This document shows positions 1 to 10,544 of a stretch of DNA of 64,000 nt, piece by piece. A program made the position numbers and the translations under genes. Position 1 is the stretch's first letter. The number at the start of each line of letters is the position of its first letter. This stretch comes from Marvania coccoides (taxonomy: Eukaryota; Chlorophyta; Trebouxiophyceae; Chlorellales; Chlorellaceae). The notes below the pieces were generated by a model. That model saw only the letters and a program-made list of their open reading frames with translations, did not search any database and had not been told where the DNA came from. The stretch lies in NCBI GenBank assembly GCA_963854735.1, contig OY978097.1:806001-870000 (forward strand), given 5' to 3'.

Positions 1-623
1 AAGGGACAGACAGGCGCCAATTTGCGCTGCCGACAATACCAGAATGGGTGTGTGCACAAAAATACTCACTCGATCGCGGTCTCCCAGCAGCTGTGGCTCC
101 TCATTTCGCTTCCCTGTCTTTGCCCCGGCCACGAGCGACTGCAGCTCCACATTGTCTTCCTCGTCTCGGCCCATGTGTAATAAATGTATATACTGTACTC
201 TATGCGTCAAAGCGTCAGCGCACCAACATGTTGTCCCAAAATAGCAGACACGAAGATTTTAGGTGGCAACTACTTTTTGGGGCTCTCTCCAACGGCTGCT
301 GGTTTAAGCGCGGGGCAAATGAATCTATTACCGATTTTCAGTTTCCCTAGACCAGCTGGGGCGCTGTATCGACTAAAAGTTGATGCAGCAGTTTTGAAAC
401 AACAAAAAAAATGCAGAAGAAAGAGCAAGGGAACGAGAGCGATGCAATCGTTTTTTTTCATTTGTACATCAGCAACTCTCCATTATTTATCCATGCTAAG
501 GATGGCGACACCGCGGCACACGTTTTGCAGAAATATATTTTTCAAGTAGATGTGGTTTAGACAACAGTTCTCGCATACATGACGACTAGCTCCAAACCTT
601 AAGCTTGACGAATAATTGGGAAA
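1..623. other. Left-edge spacer, no gene recognised
   Basis: About 620 bp without a supportable gene. Open frames here are short, overlap each other in several frames and lack recognisable domains. It contains AT-rich and poly-A/T runs typical of spacer DNA here, and presumably the promoter and 5' UTR of the NIPA-type gene that starts at 624. A terminal exon of a gene lying further left cannot be excluded. Confidence 0.5.
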
Positions 624-1818
624 ATGGAGGGGGTCGCGGTCGATCAGCCCACGAACCAGGTGCGTCTCGTCAAATTTTGAGTTCACTGTTTTGGTCCATC
701 TCCAACAGTTGGTTGGATACGAGGTCCTGCTCATCTCTAGGCGTCTCTCACGTGTGGCGCAGAACCTCACCGGCGTGGTGCTGGCGTTGGGCTCATCGCT
801 GTTCATTGGCACGAGCTTCATCGTCAAGAAAAAGGGGCTGCGGCGGGCGGGGCTGTCGGGCCTCCGCGCAGGCAGCGGCGGCTACTCCTACCTGCGCGAG
901 CCACTGTGGTGGGCGGGCCTCCTGTCAATGGTGGTCGGCGAGGCCGCCAATTTCGCAGCCTACGCCTTTGCGCCAGCCATCCTCGTGACCCCGCTAGGGG
1001 CGCTCAGCATCCTCGTGAGCGCCGTGCTGGCGCACCTGCTCCTAAACGAGAAGCTCAACGTGTTTGGCATCGCGGGGTGCGTGCTGTGCGTGACGGGCTC
1101 GCTGGCCATCGTGCTGCACGCTCCAGCTGAAACTCCAATCACGTCTGTCCTTCAAGTGTGGGGCCTCGCCATGCAGCCCGGCTTTCTGCTGTACGCCGTC
1201 GTCGCATTGGCTACCACCGCATTCCTGATCTGGAGGGTGCCCCCAGAGGTGCAGACCTCCAATATTTTGATCTATGTTGCGATTTGCTCCATAGTAGGGT
1301 CGCTGAGCGTCATGAGCTGCAAGGCCCTGGGCATCGCGCTCAAGCTCACCTGGGGGGGCTCCAATCAGCTCATCTTCCCCCAGACCTTCGCCTTTCTGGG
1401 CGTGGTGGTGGCGGCGGTGGTCACCCAGATGAACTACCTCAACAAAGCGCTCGACCTCTTCAACACGGCGATTGTGACCCCCATCTACTACGTCATGTTC
1501 ACCACGCTCACCATCGCGGCATCCATGATCATGTTTAAGGAGGAGCAGACCACCGCAGCGTTCATGACGGAGCTATCGGGCTTTGTGACCATCGTCTGCG
1601 GAACTTTCTTGCTGCACGCCACCAAGGACTTGGACATCCCGGTGGAGGCGCTGCTGAGCGCGGCGGGGCTGCGGGCGGCACTGGGCGGGCGGGCCGCGGC
1701 TAATGACGTTGAAATGGAGTCGCTGGCGGTGACTGAGCGAGGGACGGGAGTGGGGTACCGAAAAGCGTCGAGACATGAGGATTTAGAAGGGGCAGGCAAC
1801 GGAAGCACATCACTATGA
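624..1818 (+). CDS. NIPA-family magnesium transporter
   Basis: Two exons, 624-659 and 763-1818, give 363 residues. The first in-frame ATG is at 624; a 12-residue leader is followed by a GTGCGT...CAG intron, after which the family-typical opening NLTGVVLALGSSLFIGTSF and the KKKGL motif begin. About nine hydrophobic segments follow, with conserved stretches such as NEKLNVFGIAGC and PIYYVMFTT. NIPA proteins are membrane Mg2+ transporters of the plasma membrane and endosomes, within the drug/metabolite transporter superfamily. The soluble C-terminal tail of about 60 residues is variable, as is usual. The convergent neighbour is RtcB. The family call is secure; substrate and membrane are inferred from the family. 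Confidence 0.9.
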
Positions 1819-2226
1819 CCCCCCCACCCCCACCCCCCCACCCACAGTTTTGATTTATTTTTGCTTGCTTAGAGCAACGTTGTTGCCCTGTACCCCATTC
1901 TTTTTTTGTTCACATTTTTTTTGGGTTCAGCCCCTCTTCTGACCTATTGCATTTGCTTTTCCTTCTGTTCATTATTATTACTACTTTGTTCGATGTGTAT
2001 TCTTTCAATAAAATTGCAGGGTATATATATAGGCGGTGTTTTTCAAATATGGCTGCATACACCACTAGACGAATAAAGAGCTCAGTGCAGTCACAGCTCA
2101 ACGTCCTTTCCTGCCGCAAAAATCAGCGAGAACAACAACAACACCAAAAAAGCGCAATTGCCGCAAAATACAAAATATGATGCATTAAGAAAAAACTGTC
2201 CGCCCTCTCTCCTCCCCCTTACCCTT
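1819..2226. other. Convergent 3' spacer
   Basis: A stretch of about 400 bp between the convergent NIPA and RtcB genes. It opens with a C-rich run (1820-1845) just after the NIPA stop and then becomes T-rich and A-rich, as expected of two facing 3' UTRs. AATAAA-like strings occur near 2006. No coding signal is seen. Confidence 0.5.
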
Positions 2227-4317
2227 TCATCCCTTGATCACCGCAATGGGGCGCAGCTTCACCGCCTTCTTGCTCACTCCCGCTGCGTGGCACGTCTCCA
2301 CCACCTCACACACGTCCTTGTAGCTCTCGGGGGCCTCCTCCATCACCAGCTTGGGGGACGCCACCCGAATGGCGATCCCCTTGGCCTTCAGCGACTCCAG
2401 CACCTGCTCGTAGTCTAATTTATGGCGCGCAGAATTGCGAGAGCGGGCCCTCCCCGCCCCGTGACAAGTCGACCCAAAAGTCTCCACCATGCCGCGCTCG
2501 GTGCCGGTCATCACGTAGCTGCAGGTGCCCATGGTCCCCCCAATCAGCACCGGCTGCCCCGTCAGCTGATAGTCCACCGGGATCAAAGGGTGATGGGGCG
2601 GGAAGGCTCGGGTTGAGCCTTTACGGTGCACCAGCAGCTTCTTCATGACGCCATCCACCATGTGGTCCTCCACCTTGGCGATGTTGTGGCTCACGTCGTA
2701 CACCACCTGCATGTCCAGATCGTCGGGGGTGGAGTCGAAAACCTTGGCAAAGGCCTGGCGGCAAAGAAAGGTCATGGAGGAGCGGTTGACCCAGGCGTAA
2801 TTGGCGGCGCACGCCATGGCGGTGAGGTAGTCCTGTCCTTCGGGGCTTTTGATGCGTGCACAGGCCAGCTGGCGGTCATTGACGTGGATGCCGTCGCGGG
2901 CCATCGCCCTTTCCATTGTCACCAGCGCGTCGGTGGCCACCTGTTGTTAGTTATTTTAAAAATAAATCAATAGTTTAATAAATCAATGGTTTTCAATAAT
3001 TATGCAGCGACGAAGAAACCGTCAAAATATATTGATTCCAAGGAATGCAAAAGCATTAAAATACAAAAGCACTGTGCTAATCTCACCTGGTGGCCCAGCC
3101 CGCGCGACCCTGAGTGAATCATCACGCACACCTGCCCCACAGTGTCAATTCCCATCTTCCGCGCCGCCGCTGCATCGTACACCTCCTCCACCACCTGAAT
3201 CTCGGCGTAGTGGTTGCCAGCGCCCAACGTCCCCATTTGCGGCAGCCCCCGCTTTTTGGCGCGCGCAGATACCTTGGCTGGGTTGGCACCCAGCATTCGG
3301 CCGTACTCCTCACAGTGCTCTTTGTCTTCTGCCCAGCTGTACCCCTCCCGCAGGCTCCAGTCCATGCCCATGGCCAGCGCCTCTTCCAGGTCTTTGGCGG
3401 TGGTGGGGATGATGCCCTGGGAGCCCACTCCCACGGGGATGTGGTCGAACAGCGCCTGAGCCAGCTGCTCCTTCACCGGCGCGACGTCTGCCTCAGTCAG
3501 GTTGGTCCTGCGAGCGAGGAAAAGGAGGGGAGGACACATTAGACTTTTATTTCTAGATTTGAGTTGAATAGGGCGCGACAATCAGGGAATAGGTGCGATT
3601 TTCTGCCCTGTCCGGAGGAACGACAATTCAACGCATGCGACAGCAATCCACTGACCGTAGGAGACGCACGCCGCAATTAATGTCAAAGCCTACTCCTCCA
3701 GGCGAAACTATGGCCTCAGGGTCTGCCATGTCGAAGGCGGCGACGTTGCCGATCGCAAAACCGTAACCGCTGTGCACATCAGGCAGTGCCACGGAGTGCT
3801 GCACCCAGAAGAGCAATAGAGAGCTTGAGAAAAGTAGGCTGAGCGTTCATGATGAAAAAGAATGTGAAACAGCGACAACCCAAATTTTGAATTTGAATTT
3901 GAAAGGGGCGGGGGAAAATGGAAATAAAAATGCGAATAAGAGTTTGAAACAATCCAAATTCTAACAGGATAGTGCCGCTTACCGAGACAATGCCGGGCAG
4001 GGAGGCCACGTTGGCGATCTGTTTGACGGCCGGCAGGAAGCCGCCATGTTCTCCGCGCTGGCAGGCCGCCTGCAGCTCCTCGAACAGCAGCCCCTGCAGG
4101 CGGTCGTTGACGTACACCACCCCAGGCACGCGCATTCCAGGCACAAAACCGGGGTTGATGCGGTACTTGTAGGGAGTCAGCTGCTCAATGAACTGCCGCT
4201 CCTGCAAAAGTAGGAGGCGGCAGCGACGGTGAGGTGAAAACTCGGCGCCTGGCGAGAATACTTCAGCGGCGCAACTGCATGGCATCTCCTCACCTCTTCG
4301 TAGGTCCTGACGACCAT
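2227..4317 (-). CDS. rtcB: RtcB-type RNA-splicing ligase
   Basis: Five exons (4294-4317, 3983-4201, 3656-3798, 3087-3507, 2227-2940) close in phase to 506 residues, essentially the length of human RTCB (505). RtcB joins 2',3'-cyclic phosphate and 5'-OH RNA ends with GTP and Mn2+, in tRNA splicing and RNA repair. Visible signatures are [27 protein letters not shown] with the metal-binding Cys at residue 123, [32 protein letters not shown], and [10 protein letters not shown], which carries the histidine that receives GMP. The first exon is only 24 nt and encodes MVVRTYEE. Land plants use a different, fungal-type ligase, so an intact RtcB is informative about lineage. I see no archease gene in the window. 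Confidence 0.96.
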
Positions 4318-4658
4318 TTCGACGGAAATTTCAGCAGCAAAGGCCGCTCATATGCGATGTGGAAAATGGCAATTTGTCAAATTGTGTTTTTTTTTAATGC
4401 TATCGCTGCCTTCTAGCTGAAAATAGTCATTTAACATAATCAACGGGTTTTGAACGGCCAAAACAAGGCATTTCTCTGCATAAACCATTTGCGTGGTGCT
4501 GCCGCCCAAAACATAAAATTCGTCATTTATTCGTCTATTTTATTGATTTAAATTGTATGATTAGTTTATCTTAGAGCATAGCAAAGCTACTAAAATCAGT
4601 GGGAAGATGTCAAAAATTATGTGTCGAGTTTCGTTTTAATAATAAAGAGGGGAATGGA
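4318..4658. other. Divergent promoter spacer
   Basis: About 340 bp between the starts of RtcB (minus) and the poly-Q Tudor-like gene (plus). It is AT-rich with no conserved reading frame. It must carry the promoters of both genes; no unambiguous TATA box was recognised. Confidence 0.5.
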
Positions 4659-6089
4659 ATGAAGGTGGCCCCAAACGAGCCTTTTCATGTCAATTGTCGG
4701 GATACTGGGTACGTCTTTTGCGCAGCAGCACCCTTCCACAACGCACTGTCTTCAAAACCCTCACACATTATTGACATGCTAAAATCATCACTCCTGCAGA
4801 CGTGCCATTTGCCAGTGCCTTGCCGGCACTCCTGCCCATTTGCGGGATCCAGCAGCAGCCCATGAGTACTTCCAGCGGGCCCTGGACCTGCAAGAGTACT
4901 GGGAGCGGCCTGCAGAGGCACTGTTTGCCGCCAACGAGGCAGTACAGATTCTGATGCCTCGAGGGCTGAAGAAAGAGCTGGCACCCGGGCCAACCGAGCC
5001 CAAAGAACCCGATTGGAAGGCCCACCTAGTCTCCCAGCGCGCCAGTGCCGCCCGCACAAAGGCTATGAACAGCGCCATGACGGCCGCTGGGTTGGCAGCA
5101 AGAGGGGGGCTGGTGTACACCCCTCCGCCTGGCATCGACATTTCGGAGTTTGCGTCGCAGCTGCAGGTGGCCAATCACTCGCAAATAGAGCAGACAGCGG
5201 CCGAGGTGATCCGCGCGCGGGCAGCGTCGGCAGCAGCAGCCCAGCAGCTCGCTGTTCCCCCCATGCATCCGCCCACCACCATGCCATTGCAGGCATCCAA
5301 CCTGCTGGCCATGCAGCAGCAAGCGCAGATGCAGCAGCAGACCATAACGCAGCAGCAACAGCAGCAGCAGCCTGTCATGCATGCGCTGGATCCATCGCTG
5401 CTGCGCATGCCCACAGCCGCCCTGCCAGCAGCCTCCCCTCTCGTTCGACAAACACCGCAACCCCAGCAGCAGCAGCACCAGCACCAGCACCAGCAGCACC
5501 AGCACCAGCACCAGCACCAGCCGCAGCAACACCATCAGTTCCAGCATCCGCAGCAGTCCCAACACCAGCAGCAATTTGCACAAAGGCCAATGGTCATGGT
5601 ACCCCAGCTGCAGCAAGCGCCGCCCCCCAAGCTCGATTTTCCGCCGGGATACCGCCGCCGGGGGCCACGCAAACGCGCCCCACCCAAAATGTGGCGTCTC
5701 TCGCCGCAGCAGATCACTCCCGACGTGTGCGGCAAGCTCATTCAAGTGTATTGGCCGAACGACAAGCAGTGGTGGCCGGCTCTCGTGGCGGAGGTTTCGC
5801 CAGCCACAGGCACGGTGGCGCTGCTGTATGAGACCGGGGACAGAGAGGACGGCATCAGGCTGGCGGATTTAGCTTCCAGGGACCACGTGGCGTGGTTGCA
5901 GGGCGAGGCTCACGAAGGGCCGGACCCCTCGGCGGTCTCCGGCGTTTCTGGATCGATTTCCAAGCGGAAAGTGGCGTCGGAAGCTGCTTACGAGGCGGAC
6001 GCTGAGATGCTTGGGGTGGCCAACCCGGAGGAGGCTACGATGGCGAAGCTCAAGTCCGTGACGAAGAGGCAGCGGGCGGCAGCGGCGAA

Positions 6090-6185
<96 letters not shown>

Positions 6186-6600
6186 TGCTGGGGGGGATAC
6201 GACGCCTTCTACTGCCTTCAACGGCCAGCAGCAGCAGCAGCAGTTTTTGCAGTCGCCGCAGACCACAATGCGGTCCGCACAGGGCCAGCCCCCGCCGCCA
6301 CAGCAGCAGCAGCAGCATGCCGTGGGCGCCGCAGCCGCCGCCGCAGCAGCAGCAGGGGTCCCTCCTCCCATGCCGCTCATGGAGGGCGGCCTGCCTTTTG
6401 TGAAGCTGGTGCCCAAGCTACTGGAAATGGACAGAGCGGCGCTGGGCCTAAAATTGAAGCTCACTGTGCGGGGAATTTGCGTGGACGCTGTCGTTGCAGA
6501 GGTGTACCCTTCGAGGAGTTCCGTGATGCTGTCGGTGCGGGGGCGCGCGGTGCTGCTGGCGTCCAACGAAGAGGGCACGCGATATCTCCTTTCAGTTTAA
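4659..6600 (+). CDS. Glutamine-rich protein with Tudor-like domain
   Basis: Proposed exons 4659-4708 and 4800-6600, about 616 residues. The second exon is certain; the 50-nt first exon is chosen because ATG 4659, the GTACGT donor and the TGCAG acceptor join in phase. An N-terminal helical segment (EYFQRALDLQEYWERPAEAL) is followed by Gln/His-rich low complexity. A basic patch leads into a Tudor/Agenet-like fold (KLIQVYWPNDKQWWPALVAE, then a YETGDREDG strand pair) near residues 300-365, then an uninterrupted 30-Gln run. The C-terminus is a short, possibly beta-rich segment. Tudor-like domains of the EMSY-like/PDS5 kind bind modified histones, so a chromatin or transcriptional role is inferred. 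The exact family is not recognised. Confidence 0.7.
6094..6183 (+). repeat. Pure (CAG)30 trinucleotide tract in coding exon
   Basis: Thirty consecutive uninterrupted CAG codons encode poly-Gln in the Tudor-like protein. Shorter Gln runs at 5352-5370 and 6226-6243 mix CAG with CAA, whereas this tract is pure, which suggests recent slippage expansion rather than selection on the peptide alone. Confidence 0.97.
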
Positions 6601-6997
6601 AATTTGAGCTGACCTGAAGAACATGTTCCTTTTTTTTCCGGCAATTGTTTTTTATAATGCAAACATTAACTTGACATTTTTTTCCTTCCATTCAAATGAC
6701 AAAGGCGATTTTCTTCTCCTTGCTTGATTTGCCATTATTATCTCTCTCCCATGTTCTTCCTTACTTTTAACTGCAGCAGCGCTTCTACTCCTTTCTGGCA
6801 CCGCCCGTACAGCCTCCTCTGTTTACTCTTTCTATTTCCCACCATCCGTACGTCTTGATTGTAAGAATCAAAACTGGTAATTAAAAGCATCAAAAGGAAC
6901 ATTAAAAATACCGCATATAACTCCACACATAATTAAAAAAAACCTATAAATCTTCCTGCCCGGCATGCCCTGACCGACTCAATAGCAATGCATTACT
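6601..6997. other. Convergent 3' spacer
   Basis: About 400 bp of AT-rich sequence between the stop codons of the Tudor-like gene and the nucleoplasmin-fold gene. It looks like two facing 3' UTRs. No gene or repeat is recognised. Confidence 0.5.
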
Positions 6998-8252
6998 TCA
7001 CTTTGCTAGCGACACCATGTCAGTCTTGTCGTTGTACGCAAATTGCTCGCCGTACTTGGCAATGAACGCCTTCAGCTTGGGCGCCTTGGCCGGGCGTTTC
7101 ACCTTTCCGCCCAACAAACCCAGCTTAGTGGCTCCATTCTCCGCCAGGAACGCCCGCAGACTCTGAATGTACTCCTGCTCGTTCTTGGGTGCCGCAGGGG
7201 ACCCACCAGCTGCCGTTCCCGTCACCTTTGCAGGCGCAGAGGCAGGCACCTTGCCGACCTCCGCTTTCGCCTTTTTCGCGGGCTGGGGGGTCTGCGCCGC
7301 CGCCTGCTTGCGCTTGGCGGGGTTCGCGACGGGTATGTCGTCCTCGCTGTCGCTCTCCTCCTCCTCACTGCTGCTGTCATCTTTCTCCCCTCCCTCGCCG
7401 TCCTCATCACTGCTTTCGTCCGCCTCATCTTCAACGATTGGGCGCTTGCCCAGCAGGGGCACGGCGCGAGGGGCCTCCTCCTCGTCATCCTCGCTCTCCT
7501 CTTCGTCCTCTTCGCCCTCTTCATCCGAAGAAAACTCTGTGGAAACAACCAAAAACATGGCAACTTTCAACCTTGGACCTTTCGATGGAAAACAAATTCC
7601 CCTTTTGCATGCGACCTTCCACGATTAGTTGTTATTTTTTTCTTACCCTCTCCGAACATGGGTCCATCTTCGTCGCTGTCGTACTCTTCATCAGCAGCCA
7701 TCATGCCCAGTGCCCTGTAGCCGGTCACTGAAATTTCGGAACCTCCGGTGTGGCTGATCTTGAGGTCGCTGGAGGTGATTGTCACATCCAAACTGACCTG
7801 GCAGCAATTGTCGCGGTTGAGGGTGCCGATGGCGAACTTTCCCTCTACAGCAGTCATAATTTTGAATGAAAAAATTGAGCGGCAGATGGGTGGCGGTGGT
7901 TGAAATAATGAATAATAATTTCTACAGGGTCAGATGCACTATCAGGTTGTGCGTGTCTAGCGTACCGTCGCTCTCGATGAACACGGTGTGCGGGCCCTTG
8001 GCAGGCTTATCCCCCAGCGCAATCTGAGTGAGGTGGAGGGTCTCGTAGGTGTCCTCATTGATATCAGCCTTCACAGTCTTTGCCTTCCCTGCAAGATCAT
8101 TATGTGGTTCGGATGTAACGCGGTGAGCATAATGGGCGAGCAGAAACGCTCGAATTAGCCCTGCTGAACAGGTTTTTATAATTGCAAGATTGATTTTTAT
8201 TTTTCCCACCTGCAGGGACGTTCAGGCCAAAGAATTCTACCAAAGCCTCCAT
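6998..8252 (-). CDS. Nucleoplasmin-fold nuclear protein (HD2/FKBP-NPL type)
   Basis: Four exons (8210-8252, 7966-8088, 7647-7844, 6998-7536) give 300 residues. The start MEALVEFFGLNVPAG and the strands LHLTQIALG, KFAIGTLNRDNCCQ and SEISVTGYRAL match the N-terminal nucleoplasmin-like domain shared by plant HD2-type proteins and FKBP-type histone chaperones. Two long Asp/Glu/Ser tracts follow (about residues 130-205), then a basic Lys-rich segment with PAKRK and PAKKAKAE, a likely nuclear localisation signal. The last 60 residues (QEYIQSLRAFLAENG to the end) form a predicted small helical domain, possibly winged-helix. There is no PPIase domain and no HD2 zinc finger, so a histone-chaperone or nucleolar role is inferred and deacetylase activity should not be assumed. 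Confidence 0.8.
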
Positions 8253-8534
8253 TTAACCTGGTTTTAATATCGTATAAATTAAAAATATTCGATCATGCAG
8301 GCAGCGAGCCGCCATGGCCTTGTTGGCAAGAAAAAAGAATGGTTTGAAAAACGAGAGTCTTGCTATAGACTGCATTGCAAATATATTTTGTTCCCGATCT
8401 TTGATCTGGAACTTTGCTGCAAACCCCCCAAAACTTCGGTTCAGCTCAGTCAATCAATTTGAATTCAATTTCATTTTTATTCGTTTTATTTTACCGCAGT
8501 CTCCGCGCAAGTGGGGGCCTGCAATACATTCGCA

Positions 8535-9083
8535 ATGATCAAGTTCATACTAATGGTCAACAAGCACGGCCAGACTCGGCTCGCAAAGTATACTGACAGC
8601 AGTCTGACGACAGACGAGCGGCACGTCCTGGAGGCGGAGATAGTGCGCAAGTGCCTGGCCCGCCAGGACAAGCACTGCAACTTCATCGAACACCGCAGCT
8701 TCCGGGTGGTGTACCGACGCTATGCTTCGTTGTTTTTTCTTGTTGGCGTTGACGAGGCTGAGAACGAGTTGGCGGTGCTGGAGTTCATCCACTGCATGGT
8801 GGAGTCCATGGATAAATGGTTTGGCAACGTGTGCGAGCTGGACATCATGTTCAACCTCGATACGGTGAGTTCTTGGCTAGTTTTGCTCTTTTATTTTTTT
8901 AATGAGCGGCAATTTTTTGTTGAAATTACTGTGTCAAGCTGCTGCTAATAAAGATTGCTTGAAATTTATCTTCTTTTGCAGGCGCACTTCATTTTGGATG
9001 AGATGCTGAGCAACGGCTTCATTGTCGAGACCAACCGTGCCAACATTCTTGCGCCCATTGAGCTGCTGGACAGAGCGAGCTAG
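8535..9083 (+). CDS. AP-4 complex sigma subunit
   Basis: Two exons, 8535-8864 and 8982-9083, give 143 residues, the normal size of a clathrin-adaptor small chain. [56 protein letters not shown] and the end [14 protein letters not shown] match AP-4 sigma rather than AP-1/2/3 sigma (VDE after the RYASLFF motif and NILAPI near the end). AP-4 sorts cargo at the trans-Golgi network in a heterotetramer. The 5' UTR spacer (8253-8534) is shared with the divergent nucleoplasmin-fold gene. A possible TGTAA-type 3' end signal lies at about 9115. Confidence 0.93.
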
Positions 9084-9356
9084 CTGAATTTTGGGGGCAA
9101 TTGGAGATTGAGAGGTGTAACATTTTAGAGAGGAACTGCTTTGTCATTGTATTAATTCCATTTTAACTGTTTTTTCATACTTGTATTTCCTAAATTACGG
9201 CATTTAATATCTCAATACTCGGCTGGGCTAGCAGAAAGAACGAGCCACGATATGATTAAGAAAATGTGTACAAAGGCCATGGCCAGCACGGGATTTCCAT
9301 GGGCACCGTTTCTTCTCACTGTAGTCATCTCTTTACAAAAAAAATCCAAAGCAAAT

Positions 9357-10248
9357 TCATTTGTCTGAAGCTCCGCCATTCTTTCGCGCGTCTCTCCTCC
9401 TGCATACCTCTTCGGCCCAGCTCCTCCCCAGCTCGGTGCGCCACTTGCCGCTGGTGGAGTCGAAAAATTCTTGCAGCTGCGCTCCCTGCGCGCCCTCGTA
9501 CTCATCCGCCTGCAAAATCATCTCAATCTGCACCCAGAAGAAGGGAAAATAAAAAAAAGAATACGCATAAGCTTAATCCCAGTGCAATTGATGTGATGCG
9601 CTGTTTAAAATTAATTCTTTTCTCTCGCCTTGTCGAAATCCTTCACCAGCTTTGCTTCCTCGGTCTCCCCCTTTTCATACTCGTACCACAGACGCTCGAT
9701 CTCTTCCGCGGCCATGCATTCGCCCAGCACGTCCTTCATCTGCTTCAACGCCGACGCCTCCATTTCAAATTTTTCAGCGTCAGAAATTCCGCAGACAGGG
9801 GTGATATCTCCTGCAATGCCTGCAGGAAAAAATATTTAAAGCGCTTAAATTTTAGTAAATATTTTTTGAATATTTTTGAGGGAAAAAAACAGGGAAAAAA
9901 GCTGCGCGGAAACATGATTTTACAAAATGCTCACATTCTGCCATGTCGTGGACTACAGCCAGCATGAGGCAGTGCTGAAAGTCATAGCCCGAGCCGTTAA
10001 CCATCAGCGCCATCACGCTCATGCGGTACATGTGGTCGGCGATGCTCTCTGGGTGTTTCACGTTGCGCTTCACCCAGCCTGTCCTCGGTGTTGTCTGCAG
10101 GATAAAACGGCGGAGGCAAGGTTTGAGGGAGCTGGGATAGGCGTGTGTCCATTTCAAGGCATGGCGCTGCGCTCACCTTGAGTTTCTCCATTAAATTTAA
10201 GAAATTGACGGCATTTGGGGGGCTGGGAATTGGGGGAGGAGGGGTCAT
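9357..10248 (-). CDS. HD-domain phosphohydrolase, HDDC2/YfbR type
   Basis: Four exons (10177-10248, 9935-10094, 9629-9819, 9357-9527) give 197 residues. [25 protein letters not shown], the HD motif [15 protein letters not shown], and [18 protein letters not shown] match HDDC2/YfbR metal-dependent 5'-deoxynucleotidases. Visible metal ligands are the His of DHMYR, the His-Asp pair of VVHD and the Asp of LVKDFDK. Intron 3 has a GC donor (GACAAG then GCGAGA); without it the conserved KDFDK-IEMILQ junction is lost. The first 10 residues are Pro-rich. The last exon could be spliced differently after GAAGAG, so the final 15 residues are uncertain. The gene is head-to-head with the FIRRM-like gene. 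Confidence 0.9.
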
Positions 10249-10544
10249 CGTTGCTCTAATTGAAGTGAGAAGGCGGGGGGCGGTGCGAGCGAGGGACTCG
10301 GTGTTGAACACGCAGGTATAAATAGTTTAAAGTTATTGATAAGCTGCGAAAATCGCGATAACCTTTGAAAATTCCTCCGCACGGACACAAAATTTCAAAT
10401 TGTTATTTTTCGTTCGTCGATTTATTTTCATTTTTGAAACTCGTTATCATTCTTTTAACCATTTGAGAAGTTGCATTATTCATTTTTCCAACCAGAAATT
10501 CACCAGCAAGAAAAATGGCTTAACCTTTTAAATTTGAAGTGATC

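Noticed and set aside
5013..5872. Long Ala/Ser/Thr-rich frames on both strands inside the Tudor-like gene
   Set aside because: They are out-of-frame shadows of CAG- and CAC-rich coding sequence; only the Gln-frame contains the conserved Tudor-like strings.
9357..9400. Extra terminal intron in the HDDC2-type gene (donor GTATGC after GAAGAG)
   Set aside because: A possible downstream acceptor would place a stop at once, and the plain read-through gives a normal-length protein; left as an uncertainty in that entry.
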